Shown here: in pieces, positions 8,050 through 15,247 of the stretch
Position numbering within the stretch: the first letter of the stretch is position 1
Layout: every line of letters starts with the position of its first letter
Assembly (NCBI GenBank): GCA_009908535.1
Contig: JAAAOD010000259.1
Span: 1 to 18,545, forward strand
From: Verrucomicrobiota bacterium
GTDB taxonomy: Bacteria > Verrucomicrobiota > Verrucomicrobiia > Opitutales > Oceanipulchritudinaceae
Direction: 5' to 3'
DNA length: 18,545 nucleotides
Notes under the pieces: generated by a model
Databases searched by the model: none
What the model was told of the DNA's origin: nothing
The model's input: only the letters and a program-made list of their open reading frames with translations
Position numbers and translations under genes: made by a program

Positions 8050-9381
8050 ATGAACCTCTCCTCCGCCCGAATGTTCCTCGCCGCTTTGCTCTTCTCCGGC
8101 TTCCTGTGCGGAACGGCGGCGACCGCGACCCCCGCCGTCCTTGATGAGGCCACGGTGCTGCGCCTTGCCATGGAAAACAACTACAATATCCGCAAGGCCG
8201 AGACCCGCCTCGCCCAGGCCGAAGGAGGCAGGCTTTCCGCAAGGTCCCGGCGCCTGCCCGGCGTGGACCTGTCGGCGCAGTACACCCGCCTTGACGATAA
8301 CCGGCTCGAGTCCTTCGGCGGGCAGACCTTCGGCGACACCGAATCATGGAACGCGGAGGTCACCGCCACGCAACCGCTTTACACCGGCGGCGCCATCAAG
8401 GCCGATGTGGAGGGAAGCACCGCACGGGAAGCCGCCGCCGCGGCCGAATTGGCGACGGCTCGTCGCGATGCCCTCCTCGCGGTGAGGGAAGCATGGTTCA
8501 CCGTGCTCCTGCGACGGGAACAGGTCGAGGTGCAGCAACGCTCCGTGAACCTGCGCCAGCAGCAGCTGGCGAACACCCGGCAGCGCTTCGAGGCCGGCAC
8601 CATTTCCCGCTTCGAGGTCCTGCAGGCGGAGGTGGCCCTTGCCAATGCTCGACCCTCCCTGATCCGGGCGAAAAACGATTTCCGCCTCTCCATCATCGAC
8701 CTTCTCAACGCCGTCGGTCTTCCCGACCCCGGCCGCTCGCTTCCGGAAATCGAGGGTCAGTTGGAATTCTCCGCCATGGGGATCAACCTGCGGGAGGCCC
8801 TTTCCACCGCCCGCTCGCAGCGTCCGGAATACCGCGCCCTCGAGAAGCGCCGGGAAGCCGCCGAATCCGGGGTCACGGCGGCGAAGGCAGGCCGACGCCC
8901 TGTGCTGAATATCACCGCCGGCTACGGCATTCAGAAATCCTCCTTCAGCGACCAGCTGGATGATACGGTCCAGGGCTGGTCCGTCGGCGTGCAGGGTTCC
9001 TGGAACCTCTGGGATTGGAACGGGACCGAGGGGGAGGTGAGGAGTGCCTTGGCCGCTGTGCGGGAAAGCGAGTTGTCCCTCGAGGAACTGGACCTACGCG
9101 TCGCTTCCGAAGTCCGCCGCGCCCTCTCTTCCGTCAAGGAGGCCACCGAGTTGGTTGATGCCAGTCGCAAAGTGGTGGAGCAGGCGGAAGAGGCCCTGGA
9201 ACTTGCCGAGGACCGCTTCGCCGTTGGCAACGCCATTCAGCTGGATGTTCTCGAGGCGCAGGTCGCCCTCACGGAAGCGCGCACCAACGAGATCCGCGCC
9301 CTCCACGATCATGCCGTCGCGGCCGACCGCCTTCGCAGGGCGATGGGGATTCTTCGCTTTGACACCGGGGCCGCGCGTTAA
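8050..9381 (+). CDS. TolC/OprM-like outer-membrane efflux protein
   Basis: I chose the ATG at 8050 (443 aa) because it opens on a good signal peptide (MNLSSARMFLAALLFSGFLCG, cleavage near TAATA). An in-frame ATG at 8014, eight bases after the pump stop codon, would add 12 residues ahead of it. The mature protein has the internal two-fold repeat of outer-membrane efflux proteins. Each half begins with a helix (VLRLAMENNYNIRKAETRLAQAE; ALSTARSQRPEYRALEKRREAAE), then a beta hairpin (SAQYTRLDD; ITAGYGIQKSSF) and long heptad-rich helices ending in phrases such as RFEAGTISRFEVLQAEVALANA and RFAVGNAIQLDVLEAQVALTEA. That RF-x-G-x(5)-DVL-AQ pattern is diagnostic. There is no lipobox cysteine at the mature end, so it is more TolC-like than OprM-like. 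It forms the exit duct for the adaptor and pump encoded upstream. Confidence 0.92.
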   Translation: MNLSSARMFLAALLFSGFLCGTAATATPAVLDEATVLRLAMENNYNIRKAETRLAQAEGGRLSARSRRLPGVDLSAQYTRLDDNRLESFGGQTFGDTESWNAEVTATQPLYTGGAIKADVEGSTAREAAAAAELATARRDALLAVREAWFTVLLRREQVEVQQRSVNLRQQQLANTRQRFEAGTISRFEVLQAEVALANARPSLIRAKNDFRLSIIDLLNAVGLPDPGRSLPEIEGQLEFSAMGINLREALSTARSQRPEYRALEKRREAAESGVTAAKAGRRPVLNITAGYGIQKSSFSDQLDDTVQGWSVGVQGSWNLWDWNGTEGEVRSALAAVRESELSLEELDLRVASEVRRALSSVKEATELVDASRKVVEQAEEALELAEDRFAVGNAIQLDVLEAQVALTEARTNEIRALHDHAVAADRLRRAMGILRFDTGAAR

Positions 9382-9398
9382 AAACGTACTCCGGCCCC

Positions 9399-11012
9399 AT
9401 GTTCACTCTCCTTCTCCTCTTCTCCATCGTTTTCTTCTTTTTCGCCTACCGCTGGTACGGGCACTTTCTCGACCGACGCTGCGGATGTGATGCTGAGCGG
9501 CCCACGCCCGCGCATGAGCAGGCGGACGGCGTTGATTTTGTCCCCACGCGCACGCCCGTGCTCTTCGGCCACCATTTTTCCTCCATCGCGGGCGCCGGCC
9601 CCATCGTCGGGCCCATCCTCGCCGCGATGTATTTCGGCTGGGGACCGACCTACCTCTGGATTCTCCTCGGGGCCGCCTTCGTCGGCGGGTTGCACGATTA
9701 CGGAGCGGCCTTTATCTCCGTCCGCACAAAAGGAAAGTCCATCGCCGATGCCATGGCCGGGATCGTCGGAAAGACGACCGGGCGGCTCTTTGCCGTCTTC
9801 GTCCTCCTCGCGCTGATTTACGTCATCATCGTTTTCCTTGACCTGACGGCGAGCACCTTCGCGACGCAGCCGTCGGTGGCCACTTCTTCCGGCTGGTTCA
9901 TCCTCGCCGCCGTCCTCTTCGGGCTGACCCTGCGGCGGTTCCCGGGCCGCTTCCCCCTCGCCATGGCCGTCTTCATTCCCCTCACCTTCGCGGGGCTCGC
10001 CATCGGCCACGCCATTCCTGCGTCGGGTTTCGACAAAGAGCTTTGGGTAGTGCTCATCCTCGGGTACTGCCTCGTCGCCGCCACCCTGCCCGTCCAGGTG
10101 CTGCTGCAGCCGCGCGATTTCCTTTCCTCCACCTTTCTCTACGCCCTCCTGATCGCGGGTATCGCCGGAGTTTTTGTCGCGGGCGAGTCGCTACGGCTCG
10201 AGGCCTTCACCGGCTGGCACCACCCCGAGGCGGGCGCCCTCGCCCCCATCCTTTTCATCACCGTGGCCTGCGGCGCCTGCAGCGGATTCCATTCCATCGT
10301 CAGCAGCGGAACCACCTCCAAGCAGTTGAACTCGGAACGGGACCTGCGCCGGGTCAACTACGGGGCCATGCTCGTCGAAGGCGTGGTCGCGGTCTTCGCC
10401 CTCGGCACGATCGCCATCCTCACCGTGGAAGAACGCGCCGCCGCCGGCACGCCAGTGGCCATTTTCGCGAACGGCGCCGGCCGCTTCATGTCCACACTGG
10501 GCCTGCCCGAGAGCCTCGGGGTCGAATTCACCCTCCTCGCCGTCAGCACCTTCCTGCTCACCACCCTCGACACCTGCACGCGTTTGAGCCGCTTTCTCCT
10601 CGAGGAATGCCTCGGGCGCAGGGACCGGCTCACGCGCTTTGCCGGGACCGCCGCCGTGCTTGTCCTTCCCGGCCTCGCTGCCTTCCAGACCATCGACGGC
10701 CAGCCGGCATGGAAAGCCATCTGGCCGCTCTTCGGCGCCACCAACCAGCTCATGGCCGCCCTCGCCCTGCTCACCCTGCTCGTCTACCTCAAGGCGCGGC
10801 AGCTGCGCTACGGGTTTGTCATCCCCGCGACCGCCGTAATGGTGGGGATGCCCCTCTCCGCCCTCGCCCTCATGGCCTTGGACAACGGCCTTACCTCCCT
10901 TCTTGGTTCCATCGCCTTCGCCATGTTCCTCCTCGGCGGGTTCGTCACCGCACGCTCCCTTCAGTTCATCGGCCAACCGTCCGCCCCGAGGCCCGTCGTG
11001 CCGCAATCATGA
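9399..11012 (+). CDS. CstA/BtsT-family carbon-starvation (pyruvate-type) transporter
   Basis: This polytopic membrane protein has 537 residues and carries the CstA signatures GHHFSSIAGAGPIVGPILAAMYFGW (about 58-82), GLHDYGAAFISVRTKG and CGACSGFHSIVSSGTTSKQL (about 291-310). It also has the late LFGATNQLMAALALL motif. E. coli CstA and BtsT are about 700 residues and take up pyruvate and, for CstA, probably peptides. This protein is of the shorter form found in many other phyla. It starts only 17 bp after the outer-membrane factor stop codon and may be co-transcribed with the efflux operon, although the functional link is unclear. There is no Shine-Dalgarno motif before the ATG. The family call is firm. 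The substrate is an inference from characterised relatives and could be another small carboxylate. Confidence 0.9.
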   Translation: MFTLLLLFSIVFFFFAYRWYGHFLDRRCGCDAERPTPAHEQADGVDFVPTRTPVLFGHHFSSIAGAGPIVGPILAAMYFGWGPTYLWILLGAAFVGGLHDYGAAFISVRTKGKSIADAMAGIVGKTTGRLFAVFVLLALIYVIIVFLDLTASTFATQPSVATSSGWFILAAVLFGLTLRRFPGRFPLAMAVFIPLTFAGLAIGHAIPASGFDKELWVVLILGYCLVAATLPVQVLLQPRDFLSSTFLYALLIAGIAGVFVAGESLRLEAFTGWHHPEAGALAPILFITVACGACSGFHSIVSSGTTSKQLNSERDLRRVNYGAMLVEGVVAVFALGTIAILTVEERAAAGTPVAIFANGAGRFMSTLGLPESLGVEFTLLAVSTFLLTTLDTCTRLSRFLLEECLGRRDRLTRFAGTAAVLVLPGLAAFQTIDGQPAWKAIWPLFGATNQLMAALALLTLLVYLKARQLRYGFVIPATAVMVGMPLSALALMALDNGLTSLLGSIAFAMFLLGGFVTARSLQFIGQPSAPRPVVPQS

Positions 11013-11114
11013 GCCGTCCGAATCGCCGCATCCCCGGCTTGCCATCCACGGTTTTCGGTTTTTCAGCTCTCCAGTCTCGACCTTTCCCCTCTGGAGCGCC
11101 CATCCTTTCGGCTT

Positions 11115-11729
11115 ATGTTTACCGGCATCGTTGAAGAAACCGGCACCGTCCTTTCCTTCGCAAAGGAGGCCGCCGCTTATCGGTTGACCGTCGGGGCCGA
11201 CCGGGTCCTTGGCGACCTCGCCATCGGGGATTCCATCGCCGTCAACGGCTGCTGCCTCACCGTCGTCGAGTTTGACGGGCAATCCCTCCGCTTCGACCTC
11301 CTCGAGGAATCCGTCCGCCTGACCTCCTTCCGCGACGTTGCCTCCGGGGATCTCGTTAATCTCGAGTCCTCCCTGCGCTTCAACGGCAAGATCGGCGGCC
11401 ATTTCGTCACCGGCCACATCGACGCCACCGGTTCCGTATCCCACGCCGAATTCCGTGGAAGTGACCTCTACCTGCGCGTCGAGCCGCCCGCCGAATTCAT
11501 GCGCTACCTCGTCTACAAGGGTTCCGTCGCCCTCAACGGGGTCTCCCTCACCGTCGCCGAGGTCGATGAAACCGGTTTCGCGGTCTGGCTCATTCCCCAT
11601 ACCCTCGCCGTCACCAATCTCCACTCTCTCCAGCCCGGCTCCCTTCTCAACCTCGAGTTCGACCTCCTCGCCAAGACCGTCGAACGCCTTCTCCCCGGCC
11701 ACCGGCCCATCGAACGATCCGCCGACTGA
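11115..11729 (+). CDS. ribE: Riboflavin synthase, alpha subunit
   Basis: The enzyme dismutates two 6,7-dimethyl-8-ribityllumazine molecules to riboflavin and a pyrimidinedione, the last step of vitamin B2 synthesis. The 204 residues fit the family. The universal N-terminus MFTGIVEETG is present, and the two lumazine-binding barrels can be read as a repeat: GDSIAVNGCCLTV (about 38-50) in the first and GSVALNGVSLTV (about 137-148) in the second. They are linked by GGHFVTGHIDATG (about 95-107). The C-terminal trimerisation helix (LEFDLLAKTVERLL) is intact. Other rib genes are not adjacent. The 102 bp upstream show no conserved FMN riboswitch elements, so regulation is not evident. The gene is called ribC in some organisms. 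Confidence 0.95.
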   Translation: MFTGIVEETGTVLSFAKEAAAYRLTVGADRVLGDLAIGDSIAVNGCCLTVVEFDGQSLRFDLLEESVRLTSFRDVASGDLVNLESSLRFNGKIGGHFVTGHIDATGSVSHAEFRGSDLYLRVEPPAEFMRYLVYKGSVALNGVSLTVAEVDETGFAVWLIPHTLAVTNLHSLQPGSLLNLEFDLLAKTVERLLPGHRPIERSAD

Positions 11730-11797
11730 ACACGGTCCGGGCAGAAAATCCGCCCTTTTATCTTTACTAATTGACCCAATGAACCATTTTTTAAAGC

Positions 11798-13549
11798 ATG
11801 AAGGCTGAGAATTCCGACAAGTCTGCCCGGTCCGAAGGTCCGGCCCTGCACAAGAACGAAGGGATCAAGGAAGCGAGCGGGTACCTTCGGGGCGAACTGG
11901 CGGCGAGCCTTGCCGACCGCATCAGCGGGGCGGTTTCGGCGGAGGATTCGCAATTGACGAAGTTCCACGGCATCTACCTGCAGGACGACCGGGACGAACG
12001 GGCGGAGCGGCGGAAGAAGAAGCTGGACAAGGCCTACAGTTTCATGGTGCGGGTGCGGGTTCCCGGTGGGGTGGCGACGTCGGAGCAGTGGTTGAACATG
12101 GACCACATAGCGGACAAGTACGCAAACGGGACGCTGAAGCTGACGACGCGGCAGGCTTTTCAATTGCACGGTGTACTGAAATGGAATCTGAAGCCGGCGA
12201 TCCAGGAGATGGACAAGGTGCTGCTGGACACGATCGCGGCCTGCGGGGACGTCAACCGCAACGTGATGTGCAACCCGAATCCGGCGGCGAGCGAAGTGCA
12301 CGCGGAGGTCCTGCGGACGGCGCAGGCGATCTCGGACCACTTGACGCCGCGGACGCGGGCGTACCATGAAATCTGGCTGGACGAGGAACCTGTCGCCGGC
12401 GGCGAGAAGGAGGAGGAAGAGCCGATTTACGGGAAGACGTACCTGCCGCGGAAGTTCAAGACGGTGATCGCGGTACCGCCGAGCAACGACGTTGATATTT
12501 ACGCGCACGACCTTGGGTTCATCGCCATTGTCGAAGACGGGAAGATCATCGGCTACAACGTCTCCGTGGGCGGGGGTATGGGCATGACCCACGGGGCGGC
12601 GGCCACTTATCCGCGCCTTGCCGAGGTGATGGGATTCTGTCGGCCGGAGCAGGTGCTCGAGGTCGCGGAAGCGGTGGTCAAAGTCCAGCGCGACCACGGC
12701 GACCGGGTCGACCGGGCCCACGCCCGCCTGAAGTACACGATCGCGGACCGGGGCCTTGCCTGGTTCCGCGGCGAAGTGGAAAAGCTCCTCGGCCACAAGC
12801 TGGAAGAGGCCCGTCCCTTCGCTTTCGAGCACAGCGGGGACCGGTACGGCTGGTCCAAGGGCGTGGACGGAAAGTGGCACCTCACCCTTTTCATCCAGAA
12901 CGGCCGGGTGAAGGACACGCGGCAGCTGCGCCTCAAAACGGGGCTGCGCGAGATTGCGAAAATCCACAAGGGGGATTTCCGCCTGACCTGTAACCAGAAC
13001 CTCATCATCGGCGGCATCGCGCCGGAGGACCGCCCCGCCATCGAGGACCTGGTGAAGAAGTTCGGTCTCGACGAGGCCCTTTCCTCGGGCGGCCTCCGCC
13101 TCAACTCGATGGCCTGCGTGGCCCTGCCGACCTGCGGATTGGCCCTGGCGGAATCCGAGCGCTACCTTCCCGACCTTGTCGGCGAACTGGAGGAAGTGAT
13201 GGAACAGGCCGGGCTCCGTGACGACGCCATCCTGATCCGCATGACCGGTTGCCCCAACGGCTGCGCGCGGCCCTATCTCGGGGAGATCGGCCTCGTGGGC
13301 AAGGCCCCGGGCGTCTACAACCTGCATCTTGGCGCGGCCTTCGACGGTTCGCGCCTGAACCGGATGTACAAAGCCGGCGTGAAGGCGGAACACATTGTCG
13401 ACGAGTTGCGGCCGATCATCAAAGCCTACGCCACCGACCGGGAGGAAGGCGAACGCTTCGGGGATTTCTGCATGCGCAAAGGCTACGTCGAGCCGTTCCA
13501 GGAAGGCGAAAACTACCACGAGCCGATGGTCGTCCCGGTGCAGACCTAG
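11798..13549 (+). CDS. cysI: Sulfite reductase hemoprotein (assimilatory, beta subunit type)
   Basis: This protein reduces sulfite to sulfide with six electrons using siroheme coupled to a [4Fe-4S] cluster. It has 583 residues, close to E. coli CysI (570). The cluster and siroheme ligands are visible as CVALPTC (Cys440, Cys446) and TGCPNGC (Cys485, Cys489), with the same internal spacing as the E. coli cysteines. Other family marks are LTTRQAFQLHGVLK, NRNVMCNPNP, YLPRKFK and GGGMGMTHG. No flavoprotein partner cysJ is in the window, so electrons could come from ferredoxin or from a CysJ encoded elsewhere. A ferredoxin-nitrite reductase is less likely because the motifs are CysI-type. It begins a tight operon with chrA 28 bp downstream. 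Its first 700 bases use G-ending codons, unlike the rest of the gene and its neighbours. An upstream TTGACC at 11771 is a possible -35. Confidence 0.92.
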   Translation: MKAENSDKSARSEGPALHKNEGIKEASGYLRGELAASLADRISGAVSAEDSQLTKFHGIYLQDDRDERAERRKKKLDKAYSFMVRVRVPGGVATSEQWLNMDHIADKYANGTLKLTTRQAFQLHGVLKWNLKPAIQEMDKVLLDTIAACGDVNRNVMCNPNPAASEVHAEVLRTAQAISDHLTPRTRAYHEIWLDEEPVAGGEKEEEEPIYGKTYLPRKFKTVIAVPPSNDVDIYAHDLGFIAIVEDGKIIGYNVSVGGGMGMTHGAAATYPRLAEVMGFCRPEQVLEVAEAVVKVQRDHGDRVDRAHARLKYTIADRGLAWFRGEVEKLLGHKLEEARPFAFEHSGDRYGWSKGVDGKWHLTLFIQNGRVKDTRQLRLKTGLREIAKIHKGDFRLTCNQNLIIGGIAPEDRPAIEDLVKKFGLDEALSSGGLRLNSMACVALPTCGLALAESERYLPDLVGELEEVMEQAGLRDDAILIRMTGCPNGCARPYLGEIGLVGKAPGVYNLHLGAAFDGSRLNRMYKAGVKAEHIVDELRPIIKAYATDREEGERFGDFCMRKGYVEPFQEGENYHEPMVVPVQT

Positions 13550-13577
13550 CGGACAAAGCCTTTTCCCTTTCCGCCGC

Positions 13578-14741
13578 ATGGTGCGCGAAATCTTTGTCCG
13601 TTTCCTCCTCCTCGGGTTGACGGCCTTTGGTGGACCGATGGCCCACCTCGCGCTTTTCCGGCGGGTATTCGTAGAAAAACTCCACTGGCTGGACGAGGCG
13701 CGCCTCGCGGAACTGATCGCCCTTTGCCAAGCCCTTCCCGGACCGGCCTCCAGCCAGGTGGCCATGGCGATCGGATATCGGCGGGGCGGCTGGAAAGGTT
13801 TTTTTGCGGCGTGGACAGGCTTCAGCCTGCCGCCGGTGACCTTGATGATTCTTTTCGCCGCCGGAACCCTCCGGCTCGACGAGGGGCTCCGCCTCTCGCT
13901 TATCCACGGAGTGAAAGTCGCGGTCGTCGCAGTCGTCGCCCTCGCCCTCTGGAAAATGGGGCGCAGTCTGCTCAAGGGTCCCGAAGGATGGGCCAAGGCG
14001 GCGGTTTTTACCGGCGTTTTTCTCCTTTTCCAAAATCCGTGGGTCTTCGTCCTGTTCCTTCTCCTCGTCGGGCTTCTCGCCTATCGCCGCCGTTCGCCGG
14101 GTCCGCCGTTGCACCGCCCTGGTTCCCTGCCGGGCAAGGGGCAGCGACCGCTCCTCCTCGCCCTTCCGGGCGTCTTTCTGGCCTTCTTTCTTCTCAGCCT
14201 CTTCCCGGCAACATGGGCGGCTGTTCCGAACGTATTCTACCAGACGGGCCTCCTTGTTTTTGGAGGCGGGCACGTCGTCCTCCCTCTCCTTGAGCGGTTT
14301 CTGGTCGAACCCGGGCTGATATCCGGAGAAACCTTTTTGTTCGGGTACGGGCTCGCCCAAGTCGTTCCCGGTCCGCTTTTCTCCTTTTCCGCTTTTGTCG
14401 GAGCCGCCATGGGAACGGATTCCCTGACGGAAGTCCTTCTTGGCCTCCTCGCCTTTCTATGTATCTACCTGCCGTCGTTCTTTCTCCTCGGTTTCATTCT
14501 CCCCCGCTGGAACAAGGCCGTCATCGCGGCACGCTGGAAAGACGTGCTGGGTGCCGTGCATCCCGTCGTCATCGGCCTCCTTGCCGCCACGTGGATCCAT
14601 CCGGTCATGACCTCGGGAATCCGCTCCCCCTTCGATCTTTTCCTTGCTGCCGTCGCCCTCCCCGTGCTGGCAAGGTTTCCGGCCTGGACCTTGCCCACTC
14701 TCGCCGCAACCGCCGCCATGGGAACTTTTCTGCCCACCTGA
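13578..14741 (+). CDS. chrA: ChrA-family chromate transporter (long-chain, two-domain)
   Basis: I start at the ATG at 13578 (387 aa), because the protein then opens on the conserved LLGLTAFGGPMAHLALFR. Upstream in-frame sequence overlaps cysI. The two homologous halves of a long-chain ChrA are both present. The first has FGGP-AH, ALPGPASSQVA and GWKGFFAAWTGFSLPP. The second has QTGLLVFGGGHVVLPLLE, AQVVPGPLFSFSAFVG and GLLAFLCIYLPSFFLL. A variable basic linker (about 175-195) joins them. The family exports chromate, mostly by a proton-coupled mechanism, and so protects cells that take it up by sulfate carriers. Lying between a sulfite reductase gene and a glutathione-type enzyme fits a sulfur/oxyanion role. 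Whether the true substrate is chromate, sulfate or another oxyanion cannot be told from sequence. Confidence 0.88.
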   Translation: MVREIFVRFLLLGLTAFGGPMAHLALFRRVFVEKLHWLDEARLAELIALCQALPGPASSQVAMAIGYRRGGWKGFFAAWTGFSLPPVTLMILFAAGTLRLDEGLRLSLIHGVKVAVVAVVALALWKMGRSLLKGPEGWAKAAVFTGVFLLFQNPWVFVLFLLLVGLLAYRRRSPGPPLHRPGSLPGKGQRPLLLALPGVFLAFFLLSLFPATWAAVPNVFYQTGLLVFGGGHVVLPLLERFLVEPGLISGETFLFGYGLAQVVPGPLFSFSAFVGAAMGTDSLTEVLLGLLAFLCIYLPSFFLLGFILPRWNKAVIAARWKDVLGAVHPVVIGLLAATWIHPVMTSGIRSPFDLFLAAVALPVLARFPAWTLPTLAATAAMGTFLPT

Positions 14742-14753
14742 CCATCTTCTCCC

Positions 14754-15149
14754 ATGAAAGCCCCTGCATCCAATTTTCCCGCTCCCGGGGATGTTCTTTT
14801 TGCCTACGGCACGCTGCAACGAGGCGGTTGCTACCACCACCTCCTCGAACGGGCGGGAGCGGATTTCGTCGGCGAGGCGCAAACCCGCCAGCCGTATCCC
14901 CTTATTCTCGACCGTTATCCCTGCCTGCTCGATTTGCCGGAGAAGGGCTTCCCCGTCACCGGTGAACTTTTCCGCATCCCCGATCATGCGACCTGGGAGG
15001 TTCTCGACCGCCTCGAGGACCATCCCCGCGAATACCGCCGACGACAAGAGGTGGTGAGAACCACGGAAGCCGAGATAACCGCATGGGTGTATTTCTTCCT
15101 CGATTCCTCCCTGCAAGGCACCCCCGTCCGCCGCTTCCGACCGGCCTGA
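14754..15149 (+). CDS. Gamma-glutamylcyclotransferase-like (AIG2/GGCT-fold) protein
   Basis: This is a small 131-residue protein with the substrate-binding motif YGTL at 18-21 after a beta strand (DVLFA), and PVTGELFRIP at 66-75. LDRLEDHPREYRR follows at 83-95. Glu87 of LDRLE aligns with the catalytic glutamate of the human enzyme (SLDEQEG). Family members release 5-oxoproline from gamma-glutamyl peptides or gamma-glutamylamines; many bacterial members have no proven substrate. The gene starts 12 bp after chrA, so it belongs to the cysI-chrA transcript, where a link to glutathione-type thiol turnover is plausible but inferred. The 3' end is followed at 15203-15247 by a hairpin that can act weakly in this direction. 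Confidence 0.85.
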   Translation: MKAPASNFPAPGDVLFAYGTLQRGGCYHHLLERAGADFVGEAQTRQPYPLILDRYPCLLDLPEKGFPVTGELFRIPDHATWEVLDRLEDHPREYRRRQEVVRTTEAEITAWVYFFLDSSLQGTPVRRFRPA

Positions 15150-15202
15150 TCCCTCCTCCCTCCCATCGGCTCCCGGTATCGGCCGTGAGCTGATTTTGGT
15201 AT

Positions 15203-15247
15203 AAAAAAAGGGCTCCGCCATCCGAAACCGGACAACAGAGCCCTTTT
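15203..15247 (-). terminator. Strong intrinsic terminator ending the large minus-strand RNA
   Basis: Read on the minus strand, GGGCTC (15243-15238) pairs with GAGCCC (15215-15210). The helix continues inward through five G-U/G-C pairs and a 4-bp cap with a GUUU loop, about 15 pairs in all. It is preceded by AAAA and followed by seven U. On the plus strand the middle five positions become mostly C-A mismatches and only four T follow. The hairpin is therefore built for the minus strand and can at most help end the upstream plus-strand operon. Confidence 0.85.

Noticed and set aside
4898..8347. 1149-codon open frame on the minus strand opposite the RND pump
   Set aside because: It mirrors a well-supported pump gene, its translation is low-complexity and rich in Asp, Gly, Arg and Glu with no domain, and such shadows are common in GC-rich DNA.
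11013..11114. FMN riboswitch before riboflavin synthase
   Set aside because: The gap is only 102 bp and lacks the conserved AGGAUAU/GAUUCAGU-type elements. Only a weak CTCCAG/CTGGAG inverted repeat is present.
11513..13996. 827-codon open frame on the minus strand opposite ribE, cysI and chrA
   Set aside because: It spans three good plus-strand genes and their gaps, and its translation shows no family features.
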